This document shows, piece after piece, positions 41,847 through 49,970 of a stretch of 64,000 nucleotides of DNA (positions within the stretch are counted from its first letter, which is position 1; each line of letters begins with the position of its first letter). This DNA is from an uncultured Acetobacteraceae bacterium (lineage in GTDB: Bacteria; Pseudomonadota; Alphaproteobacteria; Acetobacterales; Acetobacteraceae). The position numbers and the translations under genes are program-made. The stretch lies in the NCBI GenBank assembly GCA_943912335.1, contig CALTUD010000024.1, positions 1 to 64,000 of the forward strand, in the 5' to 3' direction. The notes beneath the pieces were generated by a model that saw only the letters and a list, made by a program, of their open reading frames with translations, had not been told where the DNA came from and searched no databases.

Positions 41847-43316
41847 ATGCGCGAACTGCCCGCCAACCCGATGCTCTATCAGGTCAACACGCGCGTGCTG
41901 ATGCGCGCCATGGGTGAGACGCTCGGTCGTCCGGCCACGCTGGACGACCTGCCGGACGAGGCGCTGGCGCATCTGCGCGCCCTCGGCGTGGACTGGGTCT
42001 GGATGCTCGGCGTCTGGCGCACCGATGCAGCAGGCCGCTCGATCTCGCGCAGCAATCCGGCCTGGCAGCCGCAATTCCACGAGGCGCTGCCCGACCTGCG
42101 CGAAGACGACATCACCGGTTCGCCCTTCGCCATCGCCGGCTACGATACCGAGCCCGCCTTCGGCGGTGACGAGGCCCTGGCCCGCCTCCGTGAGCGCCTG
42201 CATGCGCACGATCTGCGTCTGATGCTCGATTTTGTTCCCAACCACATGGCACCGGACCATCCCTGGGTCAGCGAGAATCCGGCCCTCTTCATGCGCGGCA
42301 CGCAGGCCGATCTCGACCGTGAACCGCTGAACTGGATCCGCATCGGGGATACCGTGTTCGCGCACGGCCGCGACCCGTATTTCCCCGGCTGGTGCGATAC
42401 GGTGCAACTCGACTACGCTAATCCCGACACTCAGGCCGCCATGTCGGACCAGCTTTTACGCGTCGCCGCTCGTTGCGACGGTGTCCGCTGCGACGTCGCC
42501 ATGCTGCTGCTGCCGGACGTGTTCGAGCGCACGTGGTCGGCCGAACTGGCCGGACGCAGCGTGCAGCCCTTCTGGCCGGACGCGATCGCCCGCGCCAAGG
42601 CCGCGAACCCGGCCTTCCGCCTCATGGCCGAAGTGTATTGGGGTCTCGATGGCCGTCTGCTCGCGGACGGGTTCGACTGGGCCTACGACAAGGCGCTCTA
42701 CGACGCGCTGCGCGATGGAGAGTCCCGGCATGTGCGGGACATTCTCTCGCAGGACCCGGCGGGGCAGGCGCATATGGCCCGCTTCCTGGAGAACCACGAC
42801 GAGCAGCGCGCTGCTGCCGTTTTCCCCTGGCCCCACCATCAGGCGTCGGCGCTCTTGTGCTTCGCCGTCCCCGGTCTGCGCTTCCTGCATCAGGGCCAGC
42901 TCGAAGGCCGGCGCGTGCATATCCCGATCCATCTCGATCGCGGCCCGGACGAGCCCGTGGACGAGCCGGTGCTCGATTTCTACACCCGGCTCCTGTCGGT
43001 GCTGGACCAGCCGGTTTTCCGCGATGGCACGTTCCACGCGGTCCAGCCTGGCCCGGCCTGGGACGGCAATCCGAGCCACGAGCGCTTCGTCTCCGCCCTC
43101 TGGCACGGTAAGGACGGCGAACGCTTCCTGCTGGTGGTCAATTTCGGCCCCGATCGCGGCCAGTGCCGCCTGCATGCCGGGCTCGGCGATGGTCCACTCA
43201 CCCTGGGCGATCGCATGGGTCCGGACAGCTATGAGCGTGACGGCGCCGAGATCGGCCGGGACGGGCTGTTCGTCGACCTGCCCGGCTGGGGGTACAACCT
43301 GTTCGCGGTGCGCTGA
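41847..43316 (+). CDS. GH13 alpha-amylase family glycosidase
   Basis: A 489-residue (beta/alpha)8 enzyme without signal peptide, hence cytosolic. All four GH13 regions are visible: DFVPNH (128-133), GVRCDVAML with nucleophile Asp216, AEVYWG with acid/base Glu262, and FLENHDEQR with Asp318. A short C-terminal beta domain follows. Sequence context (MLYQVNTRVL start, FAHGRDPYFPGWCDTVQLDY) resembles trehalose- or maltooligosaccharide-active GH13 proteins found in proteobacteria, but the substrate cannot be fixed. No glycogen or trehalose genes adjoin it. GGAG lies seven bases before the ATG. Confidence 0.85.
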   Translation: MRELPANPMLYQVNTRVLMRAMGETLGRPATLDDLPDEALAHLRALGVDWVWMLGVWRTDAAGRSISRSNPAWQPQFHEALPDLREDDITGSPFAIAGYDTEPAFGGDEALARLRERLHAHDLRLMLDFVPNHMAPDHPWVSENPALFMRGTQADLDREPLNWIRIGDTVFAHGRDPYFPGWCDTVQLDYANPDTQAAMSDQLLRVAARCDGVRCDVAMLLLPDVFERTWSAELAGRSVQPFWPDAIARAKAANPAFRLMAEVYWGLDGRLLADGFDWAYDKALYDALRDGESRHVRDILSQDPAGQAHMARFLENHDEQRAAAVFPWPHHQASALLCFAVPGLRFLHQGQLEGRRVHIPIHLDRGPDEPVDEPVLDFYTRLLSVLDQPVFRDGTFHAVQPGPAWDGNPSHERFVSALWHGKDGERFLLVVNFGPDRGQCRLHAGLGDGPLTLGDRMGPDSYERDGAEIGRDGLFVDLPGWGYNLFAVR

Positions 43317-43440
43317 ATGTCGGGAGCGGGCGGGATGCAGCCCGGGATGCTGCAATGAGCCGGAGGACGTTCCCCTCCGCCGGCTTTCGCATTAGCGTCC
43401 CCACCCGCATTCCGCAGCCACATCATCCGGCAGGAACTTC

Positions 43441-44643
43441 ATGGACCTCATCGCCGCCCGTCTGAACAAGATCAGCCCGAGCCAGACGATCGCCATCTCC
43501 ACCAAGGCGCGCGCGCTCAAGGCGGCCGGTCGCGACATTATTTCCTTGTCGGCGGGCGAGCCGGACTTCGATACGCCGGAGCCGATCAAGCAGGCGGCGA
43601 TCCGCGCCATCGAGGCGGGCCAAACCAAATACACCGACGTGTCCGGCACCCCCGCACTGAAGAAGGCGGTTGCCGAACGATTCCGCATCGATTCCGGCCT
43701 GGACTACACCCCGGACGAGATCATCGTCTCCACGGGCGGCAAGCAGGTGATCTTCAACGCCATGGTCGCGACGCTGGATGCGGGCGACGAGGTGATCATC
43801 CCGTCGCCGTGCTGGGTGTCCTATCCCGATATCGTCGCGCTGGCGGACGGTACCCCGGTGATCGTGCCCTGCGGCCCGAACAGCAACTTCAAGCTGCGCG
43901 CGGAAGATCTGGAAGCGGCAATTACGCCGAAAACCAAGTGGTTCTTTCTGAACTCGCCCAACAACCCGACCGGTGCCGCTTATTCCGCCGAAGAGCTGCG
44001 CCCGATCTGCGACGTGCTGCTCCGTCACCCGAATATCTGGATCTTCACCGACGATATCTACGACAAGCTCGTCTATGACGGTTTCAAGCCGGCGACGGTG
44101 GTGCAGGTCGAGCCGCGTTTGCGCGACCGCACCGTGACCATGAACGGCTGTTCCAAGGCCTATGCCATGACCGGCTGGCGCATCGGCTTCGCGGGCGCGC
44201 CTTCGCGCATGATCAAGGCGATGGACAAGCTGCAAAGCCAGTCCACCTCCAACCCGTCCTCGATCTCCCAGGCCGCAGCCCTCGAAGCGCTGACCGGTTC
44301 GCAGGACTTCCTGGCCGATTGGGTCGCGACCTATCAGGGACGGCGCGATCTGGTGGTCGAGATGCTCAACGCGGCCGACGGCATCACCTGCCACAAGCCG
44401 GAAGGTGCGTTCTACGTCTATCCGTCGATCCAGGGGTGCATCGGCAAGACCAGCGCCGGCGGCGTCGCGATCGCCGATGACGAGAGCTTCGTTTCGGCGC
44501 TGCTGGAAGAGCAGGGCGTGGCCGCGGTGCATGGCGCCGCCTTCATGTTCCCCGGCCATTTCCGCGTGTCCTACGCGACCGACACGGACAGCCTGCGCGA
44601 AGCCTGCTCCCGCATCCAGCGCTTCTGCGCCGCGCTGCGTTAA
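43441..44643 (+). CDS. Class I aspartate-type aminotransferase (copy 1)
   Basis: PLP-dependent aminotransferase of 400 residues, the I-gamma aspartate/prephenate group common in alphaproteobacteria. Markers: SAGEPDFDTP, GQTKYTDVSGTPALKKAV, SPNNPTGAAY, the PLP lysine at residue 239 in CSKAYAMTGWRIGFA and the C-terminal FRVSYATD. It likely interconverts aspartate and oxaloacetate and may accept prephenate. A close paralogue starts 18 bases downstream with its PLP lysine at the identical position. Confidence 0.9.
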   Translation: MDLIAARLNKISPSQTIAISTKARALKAAGRDIISLSAGEPDFDTPEPIKQAAIRAIEAGQTKYTDVSGTPALKKAVAERFRIDSGLDYTPDEIIVSTGGKQVIFNAMVATLDAGDEVIIPSPCWVSYPDIVALADGTPVIVPCGPNSNFKLRAEDLEAAITPKTKWFFLNSPNNPTGAAYSAEELRPICDVLLRHPNIWIFTDDIYDKLVYDGFKPATVVQVEPRLRDRTVTMNGCSKAYAMTGWRIGFAGAPSRMIKAMDKLQSQSTSNPSSISQAAALEALTGSQDFLADWVATYQGRRDLVVEMLNAADGITCHKPEGAFYVYPSIQGCIGKTSAGGVAIADDESFVSALLEEQGVAAVHGAAFMFPGHFRVSYATDTDSLREACSRIQRFCAALR

Positions 44644-44661
44644 GACACGGAGCGCACCGAC

Positions 44662-45864
44662 ATGCCGCCGCTCGCCCTTCGCCTCGCCTCGGTGGAGGCG
44701 CCGGCGACCATCGCAATGTCGGTGCGCGCCCGCGCCTTGCGTGCCCAGGGACATGACGTCATCTCGCTGGCCCTCGGCGAGCCCGATTTCGACACCCCCG
44801 CCCATGCCACCGAAGCGGCCCATGCTGCCGCCCTGGCAGGCCAGACCAAATACCCGCCGGTCGACGGCACGCCTGCGCTGAAACACGCGGTGCGCGCCAA
44901 GTTCGCGCGCGAAAACGGCCTCGACTACGCCGATAACGAGATCATCGTCGGCAACGGCGCTAAGCAGCTTCTGTTCAACGCGCTGATGGCGACACTCGAT
45001 CCCGGCTCGGAGGTGGTGATCCCCACGCCGTACTGGGCCTCCTATCCGCTGACGGTCGAGCTGCTCGGCGGCACGCCGGTCTTCGCGCCCTGCCTGGAAG
45101 CGGACGGGTTCCGTTTGCGCCCCGAAGCGCTGGAGGCGGCGATCACGCCCCGAACGCGCTGGGTGATCCTCAATTTCCCCAATAATCCGACCGGCGCGAT
45201 CAGCACGCCCGCCGATCTCCAGGCGCTCGCCGTGGTGCTGCAACGCCACCCGGATGTCTGGATTCTCTGCGACGAGATCTACGAACAGCTCAACTTCACG
45301 GCCGAGCCGCACGCTTCCCTGGCCGCGGTGGCGCCTTCCCTGCGCGACCGCATCCTGACCCTGTCCGGCGTGTCCAAGACCTATGCCATGACCGGCTGGC
45401 GCATCGGCTTCGGGGGCGGTCCCGCGGCGCTGATCCGCGGCATGTCCGTGATCCAGAGCAACGCCACCTCCGGCGCCTCGCCGATCACCCAGGCTGCCGC
45501 CGTCGCGGCCCTGAGCGGCGAGCAGGGCATCGTCTCGGCCATGCGCGACACCTACAGGTGCCGCCGCGATCTGGTGATCGACGCGCTGCGAACGATTCCG
45601 TCTCTGTCCTGCGCTGTGCCGGACGGCGCGTTCTACGTCTACCCGAACGTCTCCGGCCTGATCGGCCGCACCAGCGCCGGCGGCCGCGCGCTCGCCACCG
45701 ACGACGACGTGGCGATGGCGCTGCTGGAAGAAACCTTTGTCGCCACCGTTCCCGGCTCCGCCTTCGGCCTCAGCCCCTATCTCCGCCTCAGCGTGGCGTC
45801 GAGCGATGCGGCGCTGGCGCAAGCGTGCACGCGCATCGGCGCGTTCTGTGAGGAGTGCCGGTAG
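44662..45864 (+). CDS. Class I aspartate-type aminotransferase (copy 2)
   Basis: Also 400 residues, colinear with the upstream copy along its whole length: LGEPDFDTP, GQTKYPPVDGTPALKHAV, FPNNPTGAIS and VSKTYAMTGWRIGFG with PLP Lys239. By eye roughly half of the residues match copy 1, so the duplication is old and the two have diverged. Differences near the substrate entry (CWVSYPD against YWASYPL) suggest a changed amino-acid preference. Both genes share direction and 18-base spacing and are probably co-transcribed. Confidence 0.9.
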   Translation: MPPLALRLASVEAPATIAMSVRARALRAQGHDVISLALGEPDFDTPAHATEAAHAAALAGQTKYPPVDGTPALKHAVRAKFARENGLDYADNEIIVGNGAKQLLFNALMATLDPGSEVVIPTPYWASYPLTVELLGGTPVFAPCLEADGFRLRPEALEAAITPRTRWVILNFPNNPTGAISTPADLQALAVVLQRHPDVWILCDEIYEQLNFTAEPHASLAAVAPSLRDRILTLSGVSKTYAMTGWRIGFGGGPAALIRGMSVIQSNATSGASPITQAAAVAALSGEQGIVSAMRDTYRCRRDLVIDALRTIPSLSCAVPDGAFYVYPNVSGLIGRTSAGGRALATDDDVAMALLEETFVATVPGSAFGLSPYLRLSVASSDAALAQACTRIGAFCEECR

Positions 45865-45999
45865 AGAGGTATCCGACTGGACGGCGCCGACCGGCCGGAT
45901 ACGCCTGCCTCAGGCACACGGGTAGCATCGCCCGCTCCTGCGCGCTCGGAAAGGTCGCGTTCGTAAGATCTTTGACCCGCTCACGAGCGACCGTGTCGC

Positions 46000-46701
46000 T
46001 CAGCCCTTCACCAACTCGTGTCGGCTGCGCCAGTCTGGATCGACGTAGTTCACGATCAACGACCGCCGGATTCCAGTGATCTTGCGCCGCTCGAAACCGT
46101 GCCACGTATAATGGCCCGGCACGAACATCAGCCCGGAATTGCGTCTGGCGCTTACCCGTCCGACCGGTTCGCGGTTGGCGTCGTAGAGATCCGTACCCCA
46201 ATCCTCGCTCTCTGGTCCTTCGGATAAATAGATCAGCAGGGTCAAGCGCTTGGCGGCGATATCGGTATGCGGTTCGAGCCAGAACCCGTCCCGGTCGGCC
46301 GCGAGTTCGATCCGTAGAAGGCTGCCGGACAAGTCGATCCCGCACAGGGCCGAGATCCGGCGGCGTGTCTGGCAGTTCTCGAACGCTTCCGCCAGGGCGG
46401 CGGCGCAGGCATCCTCGGCCACGCTTTGCCGGTCCAGGAAGCGTCGGTCGGCATTGATCACCTCGCGCCTTCCATTGGCCACGGCGGTCGCCTCGTCCGT
46501 CAGGATCAGTCCGTCCGCCGCCGTCAGCAGGGCAGGCGGGAGGGCAGAATCGATTAGCCAGTGCTGAAACGGACTGTGCTGCGCGCGGCCATGCGCGAGG
46601 GCTTGCACCACCCAGGCATTGTCCGGCCGCGCGCAGCAGCCGGAACAGGCAGGGGCGGCGACCTTGCGTGCCGGTTCGGGGGTGTCCGGAAGCATGTCCA
46701 T
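46000..46701 (-). CDS. 2OG-Fe(II) oxygenase family protein
   Basis: A 233-residue oxygenase with the jelly-roll iron triad: His145 and Asp147 in EPHTDIAAKRLTLLIYL and His201 in YTWHGFERR. Arg212 or Arg213 (GIRRSLIVNY) is placed to bind 2-oxoglutarate. The pattern resembles the PKHD-like prolyl-hydroxylase group. The N-terminus carries an unusual cysteine cluster, CSGCC (19-23), before the catalytic domain. The substrate is unknown. It stands alone between the aminotransferases and ompW. ATG 46695 is an alternative start. Confidence 0.75.
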   Translation of the reverse strand: MDMLPDTPEPARKVAAPACSGCCARPDNAWVVQALAHGRAQHSPFQHWLIDSALPPALLTAADGLILTDEATAVANGRREVINADRRFLDRQSVAEDACAAALAEAFENCQTRRRISALCGIDLSGSLLRIELAADRDGFWLEPHTDIAAKRLTLLIYLSEGPESEDWGTDLYDANREPVGRVSARRNSGLMFVPGHYTWHGFERRKITGIRRSLIVNYVDPDWRSRHELVKG

Positions 46702-46818
46702 GGCGTTTCGGCTCCTGACGCGAAACCCGACCCACAGGGATCGGACCGCGCGTTGTTCTTTGTTTGGTGGGCGAGAGCCCCGTCCGGCCGAACGATCCCG
46801 CGCGGCCGGACCGGGTCC

Positions 46819-47484
46819 TTAGAAGCGGTAACCGATGCCGGCGCCGACGATGGTCGGATCGAGCGACACGCGCGCCCGGATCGCACCCTCGTTGGCGCGG
46901 GCTCGCACGTTCAGGATCAGCTGCTTGGCGTCGACGTTCAGGAACCAATGGCCGCTGACATTGTAGTCAGCACCGATCTGGAAGGCGGGACCAGCGGTGG
47001 TGGCGAGACCGAGCTTGGTGATCGGCGGATTGGCCGGGTGGGTGTCGTAGAACCACGCGACGGTCAGGCCGGCGCCGACATACGGGCTGAACCGCGCATG
47101 CGGAAAGAAATGATATTGCAGCGTGAGCGTCGGCGGCAGGACATAGGTGCTGCCGATATCGACGCCGCCGATCGCGGTCTTGCTGGCCGAGATCGAATGG
47201 CGCGTGCTGGCGGCGATCAGTTCGGCCGCGATGTGGTCGGTGAAGAAATAGGAGAAATCGACCTCGGGCGCAGCCTGCGACGTCGTCTTGATCGACCCGC
47301 CGATGCTGGTGGCGCTGGACGTGTTCTCCGGGATCACGCCGATGGCGCGCAGACGCACCATGACGGTGCCCGCTTGCTTGCCGACCGGAGCCTGGTCCCA
47401 GAGGCCGTCGGCGAACGCCGCCGGGGCACAGAGGGTGGAAGCCAGCAGCAGGGCGGCGAAGCGGGAGGCGAGGCGGGGCGACAT
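46819..47484 (-). CDS. ompW: OmpW family outer-membrane protein
   Basis: An eight-stranded outer-membrane barrel of 221 residues. The signal peptide ends at AFA near residue 25. The mature protein has the OmpW marks GTVMVRLRAIGVIPENT, EVDFSYFFTDHIAAELIAA, LTLQYHFFPHARFSPYVGAGLT and the C-terminal aromatic end IGYRF. OmpW forms a narrow hydrophobic channel. In enteric bacteria ompW is FNR-controlled; here an FNR box lies in the intergenic space shared with the divergent fnr gene. ATG 47484 has a GAAGGA site nine bases upstream. Confidence 0.9.
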   Translation of the reverse strand: MSPRLASRFAALLLASTLCAPAAFADGLWDQAPVGKQAGTVMVRLRAIGVIPENTSSATSIGGSIKTTSQAAPEVDFSYFFTDHIAAELIAASTRHSISASKTAIGGVDIGSTYVLPPTLTLQYHFFPHARFSPYVGAGLTVAWFYDTHPANPPITKLGLATTAGPAFQIGADYNVSGHWFLNVDAKQLILNVRARANEGAIRARVSLDPTIVGAGIGYRF

Positions 47485-47540
47485 GAAACGTAATCCTTCA
47501 AGCAACGCCGTCATTCCAGCGCCATGCGCCCGGCTCCGCC

Positions 47541-47554
47541 TTGACCCATGTCAA
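47541..47554. promoter_or_regulatory. FNR box between ompW and fnr
   Basis: TTGACCCATGTCAA, a symmetrical TTGAC-N4-GTCAA variant of the FNR palindrome. Its centre is about 48 bases before the fnr start and about 63 before the ompW start, so it can serve either gene; autoregulation of fnr is implied. Confidence 0.7.
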
Positions 47555-47595
47555 ATTCCCTTCAAGCGGGGCGTCGAGGGGTTCATGATGCGGGC

Positions 47596-48336
47596 ATGAC
47601 CGTGATCGAGAGCCACCGCCCCCTTTCCGTGCTGTCGCCCGGCAGCGGTGGCACATGCATGACCTGCGGCGCGCGCGCGGCCAGCGTGTGCAACGTTATT
47701 GAGGACGCGGATCTTCGCCAGCTCGAGGCAGCTGCGGAGAGGATCAGGATCGCGCCGGGTGCTGCCTTCATTATCGAAGGCACGCCGGCGGATTGCTTCT
47801 ACAACATCACCTCCGGCACGGTGCGCCTGTTCAAGCTGCTGCCGGACGGGCGGAGGCAGATCACGGGTTTCGCCGATATGGGTCGTTTCTTGGGTCTGGC
47901 CGCGACGGAGCGCTTCGGTTTCGGTGCCGAGGCGATCGACGCCGTCACCGCCTGCCGCTTCAGCCGCAAGCGCCTGCGCGGTCTGATCGACAATGTGCCG
48001 AAGCTGGAGCAGCGGCTTCTGGCGAGCGCCTCGACGGAGCTGGCGGCGGCACAGGAACAGTTGCTTCTGCTGGGCCGCAAGACCGCGCTGGAGCGGGTGG
48101 CGAGCTTCCTGCTGGAACGCCAGACGGCGGTGCCTGTGTGTCGCGGCGGCGGAGAGATGGTGTCCCTGCCGATGAGCCGGGGTGATATCGCCGATTATCT
48201 TGGGCTCACCATCGAGACGGTCAGCCGCACGCTGGGCACTTTGAAGACGCGGGGTTGCATCACGGTGGGCAAGGCCACCGAGATCCACCTGCGCCAGCCA
48301 GCTCGGATGCAGGCCCTGGCGGCAGGCGAAGACTAA
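47596..48336 (+). CDS. fnr: Crp/Fnr-family oxygen-sensing regulator (FnrN/FixK-like)
   Basis: A 246-residue transcription factor. The N-terminus has C21-x2-C24-x7-C32 (CMTCGARAASVC), the ligand spacing of oxygen-sensing FnrN/Anr proteins; Cys120 can supply the fourth [4Fe-4S] ligand, near the position of Cys122 in E. coli FNR. A cyclic-nucleotide-binding-type beta roll (about 45-125), a dimerisation helix and the winged helix follow. The recognition helix ETVSRTL has the E-x2-SR set that reads TTGAT half sites. A matching site lies in its own promoter, before cydD/cydA and before hemN. ATG 47596 is chosen because an in-frame earlier start at 47548 lies within the FNR box. Confidence 0.9.
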   Translation: MTVIESHRPLSVLSPGSGGTCMTCGARAASVCNVIEDADLRQLEAAAERIRIAPGAAFIIEGTPADCFYNITSGTVRLFKLLPDGRRQITGFADMGRFLGLAATERFGFGAEAIDAVTACRFSRKRLRGLIDNVPKLEQRLLASASTELAAAQEQLLLLGRKTALERVASFLLERQTAVPVCRGGGEMVSLPMSRGDIADYLGLTIETVSRTLGTLKTRGCITVGKATEIHLRQPARMQALAAGED

Positions 48337-48453
48337 CCGTCTCCGCCGGAGCGGAGTCGTCCGGGCCGATCGGGATGCTTGCCGCTTACCAGAGGGTGGG
48401 TCCGAACCGCATGGATCGGAAACCGCCCAACGGTGTCGGCGAGGCCCTTGCCG

Positions 48454-49806
48454 TCAGAGACCGACGGCGATCACCAGAGTCTGGGGCTTCTTGCAACCGA
48501 CATCCGAGGACTGCGAATCGTCGTCGTCGTAGGGGAAGCCGTACTGGAGATGGCCAATCGCGTATTCGTGCCAGTGGGCGGAATACAGGTTGGCCGGTTC
48601 GTGCTGATAGAAGCGCGCGGGCGGGTTGTTCTTCCAGAAACTCTTGTCGGCCAGCGTTCCGTTGGCCCGGAACGAGCCTGGAGACAGTGCGACGTGGCGA
48701 TTCAGGGCCGCACTCAGATCCGGCAGCTGCGTCGCGAGATCAAGGAAATTCGTCGGTTTCGGAATGGTCAGACCGTCGGCCGCCCAGACCTGATTTACGT
48801 AGTTGGTGTAGTAGCCGGCGTAAGGGCCGTTTCTGCCAAAGCCGGAGCCGCCGGGCTCATTGATGCCATAGGGCAGGGTTTTTGCGGCCGCTGCGGCCCA
48901 CGGGCCGCCCAGCTCGGCCTGATACTTCAGCAGCGTCACCTGCCGGTCCTCTGCGAATACGCCGAGATCGTCTCCGCGTTTCTTCAGCGTGCCGTCGCCG
49001 CATTGCAGCCGGAACGCGACCGGCAGGCCCCAGCGATCGACGCGCGTGGTGTCCATGTTGATCCAATACGGACCGTCATGGGCGTCCTGCCCGACATTGA
49101 GTTCGAGGAAGTCGTAGTAGCTCGTGGCGCCCGTGCCGATCTGTGCGGCGTTCTGCGCGACATAGACGTAGAGACGTGTGCCGCCGATCTTGGGCATGTC
49201 GAAAACGGGCGCCTCGGCGAAGGAGTGCGTTTCCTTGACCTGTTTGCCGGCGACGTTCCTGTAGCTGAGCGACCAGAACATCTGGCTGGCAGGAACGCGG
49301 CCGAACGACAAGTCGACGAAAGACACCGTCAGCACCTGGCTGGCCTTGGGCAGGGAGGACGGATTGTCCAACAGGGAGTCGGGTGGTGCGCCATCGGCGT
49401 TCGGGCCGATATAGAGTGGCGCGGCAGTCGAAGTCGTGGTGCCGCCAGGGCCGGAAACCGCCACGCTGTAGGTTTCGCCGTTCTCTCCAGCACTGACCGG
49501 CGCGGTGAGCAGGAAGGCGTTGGTGGCGCCGGGAATGGTGCGCGGGCTGCCACCATTCGGAGACGAGACCGACCATTGATAATGGGTGGCATTGGTGGCG
49601 GCGACCAGGAAACCGGCTCGCTGGCCCACCTGTAGCACCTGCACACCGGGCTGTTTCTGGATGGAAGGGGGCGGGGGCGTCGCGCCCAGAGCGGGGGTTC
49701 CGATCGCCAGGCCGACCAGCAGCATGGTCGCCAACGTTGCTCGCGGACCGGTTACCTTCTCGTGGTTGCCGGAAAGGCGAGACAAAGAGGCGTCAGCTTC
49801 ACTCAT
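48454..49806 (-). CDS. Secreted Ig-like plus GH64 beta-1,3-glucanase
   Basis: A 450-residue exported protein. The signal peptide (about 22-42) ends ALGA. An Ig-like domain (48-133: VGQRAGFLVAATNATHYQWSV, GENGETYSVAVSGPGG) is followed by a GH64-like catalytic region (about 158-450). Supporting marks are YYDFLELN with Glu235, the NMDTTRVDRWGLPVAF stretch with Asp257, and the C-terminal LQYGFPYDDDDSQSS, which matches the FPYDD ending of laminaripentaose-producing glucanases. Glu235 and the VD aspartate are candidate catalytic residues by analogy. It would attack beta-1,3-glucan such as fungal wall or curdlan-type polymers. A GGGGAGA ribosome site fixes ATG 49806. Confidence 0.7.
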   Translation of the reverse strand: MSEADASLSRLSGNHEKVTGPRATLATMLLVGLAIGTPALGATPPPPSIQKQPGVQVLQVGQRAGFLVAATNATHYQWSVSSPNGGSPRTIPGATNAFLLTAPVSAGENGETYSVAVSGPGGTTTSTAAPLYIGPNADGAPPDSLLDNPSSLPKASQVLTVSFVDLSFGRVPASQMFWSLSYRNVAGKQVKETHSFAEAPVFDMPKIGGTRLYVYVAQNAAQIGTGATSYYDFLELNVGQDAHDGPYWINMDTTRVDRWGLPVAFRLQCGDGTLKKRGDDLGVFAEDRQVTLLKYQAELGGPWAAAAAKTLPYGINEPGGSGFGRNGPYAGYYTNYVNQVWAADGLTIPKPTNFLDLATQLPDLSAALNRHVALSPGSFRANGTLADKSFWKNNPPARFYQHEPANLYSAHWHEYAIGHLQYGFPYDDDDSQSSDVGCKKPQTLVIAVGL

Positions 49807-49970
49807 TCCAGTCTCCCCGATCCGGCGCGCACGTATGGCGGCTGCCTTGCGTGGAAGGAGATGTGACACTCCTTTGCTGCCCGACCAAGGATCAAGAACA
49901 AGACGCTGCGGGAGCCCGACAGGCCGCTTCCCTCGACGGTATCGGGGCCGATGACAGGCGGCCGCGACGG

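Noticed and set aside
43423..45822. 799-codon open frame opposite the two aminotransferases
   Set aside because: Spans both convergently unrelated genes in antisense and has the same shadow composition. Both aminotransferases are complete on the plus strand.
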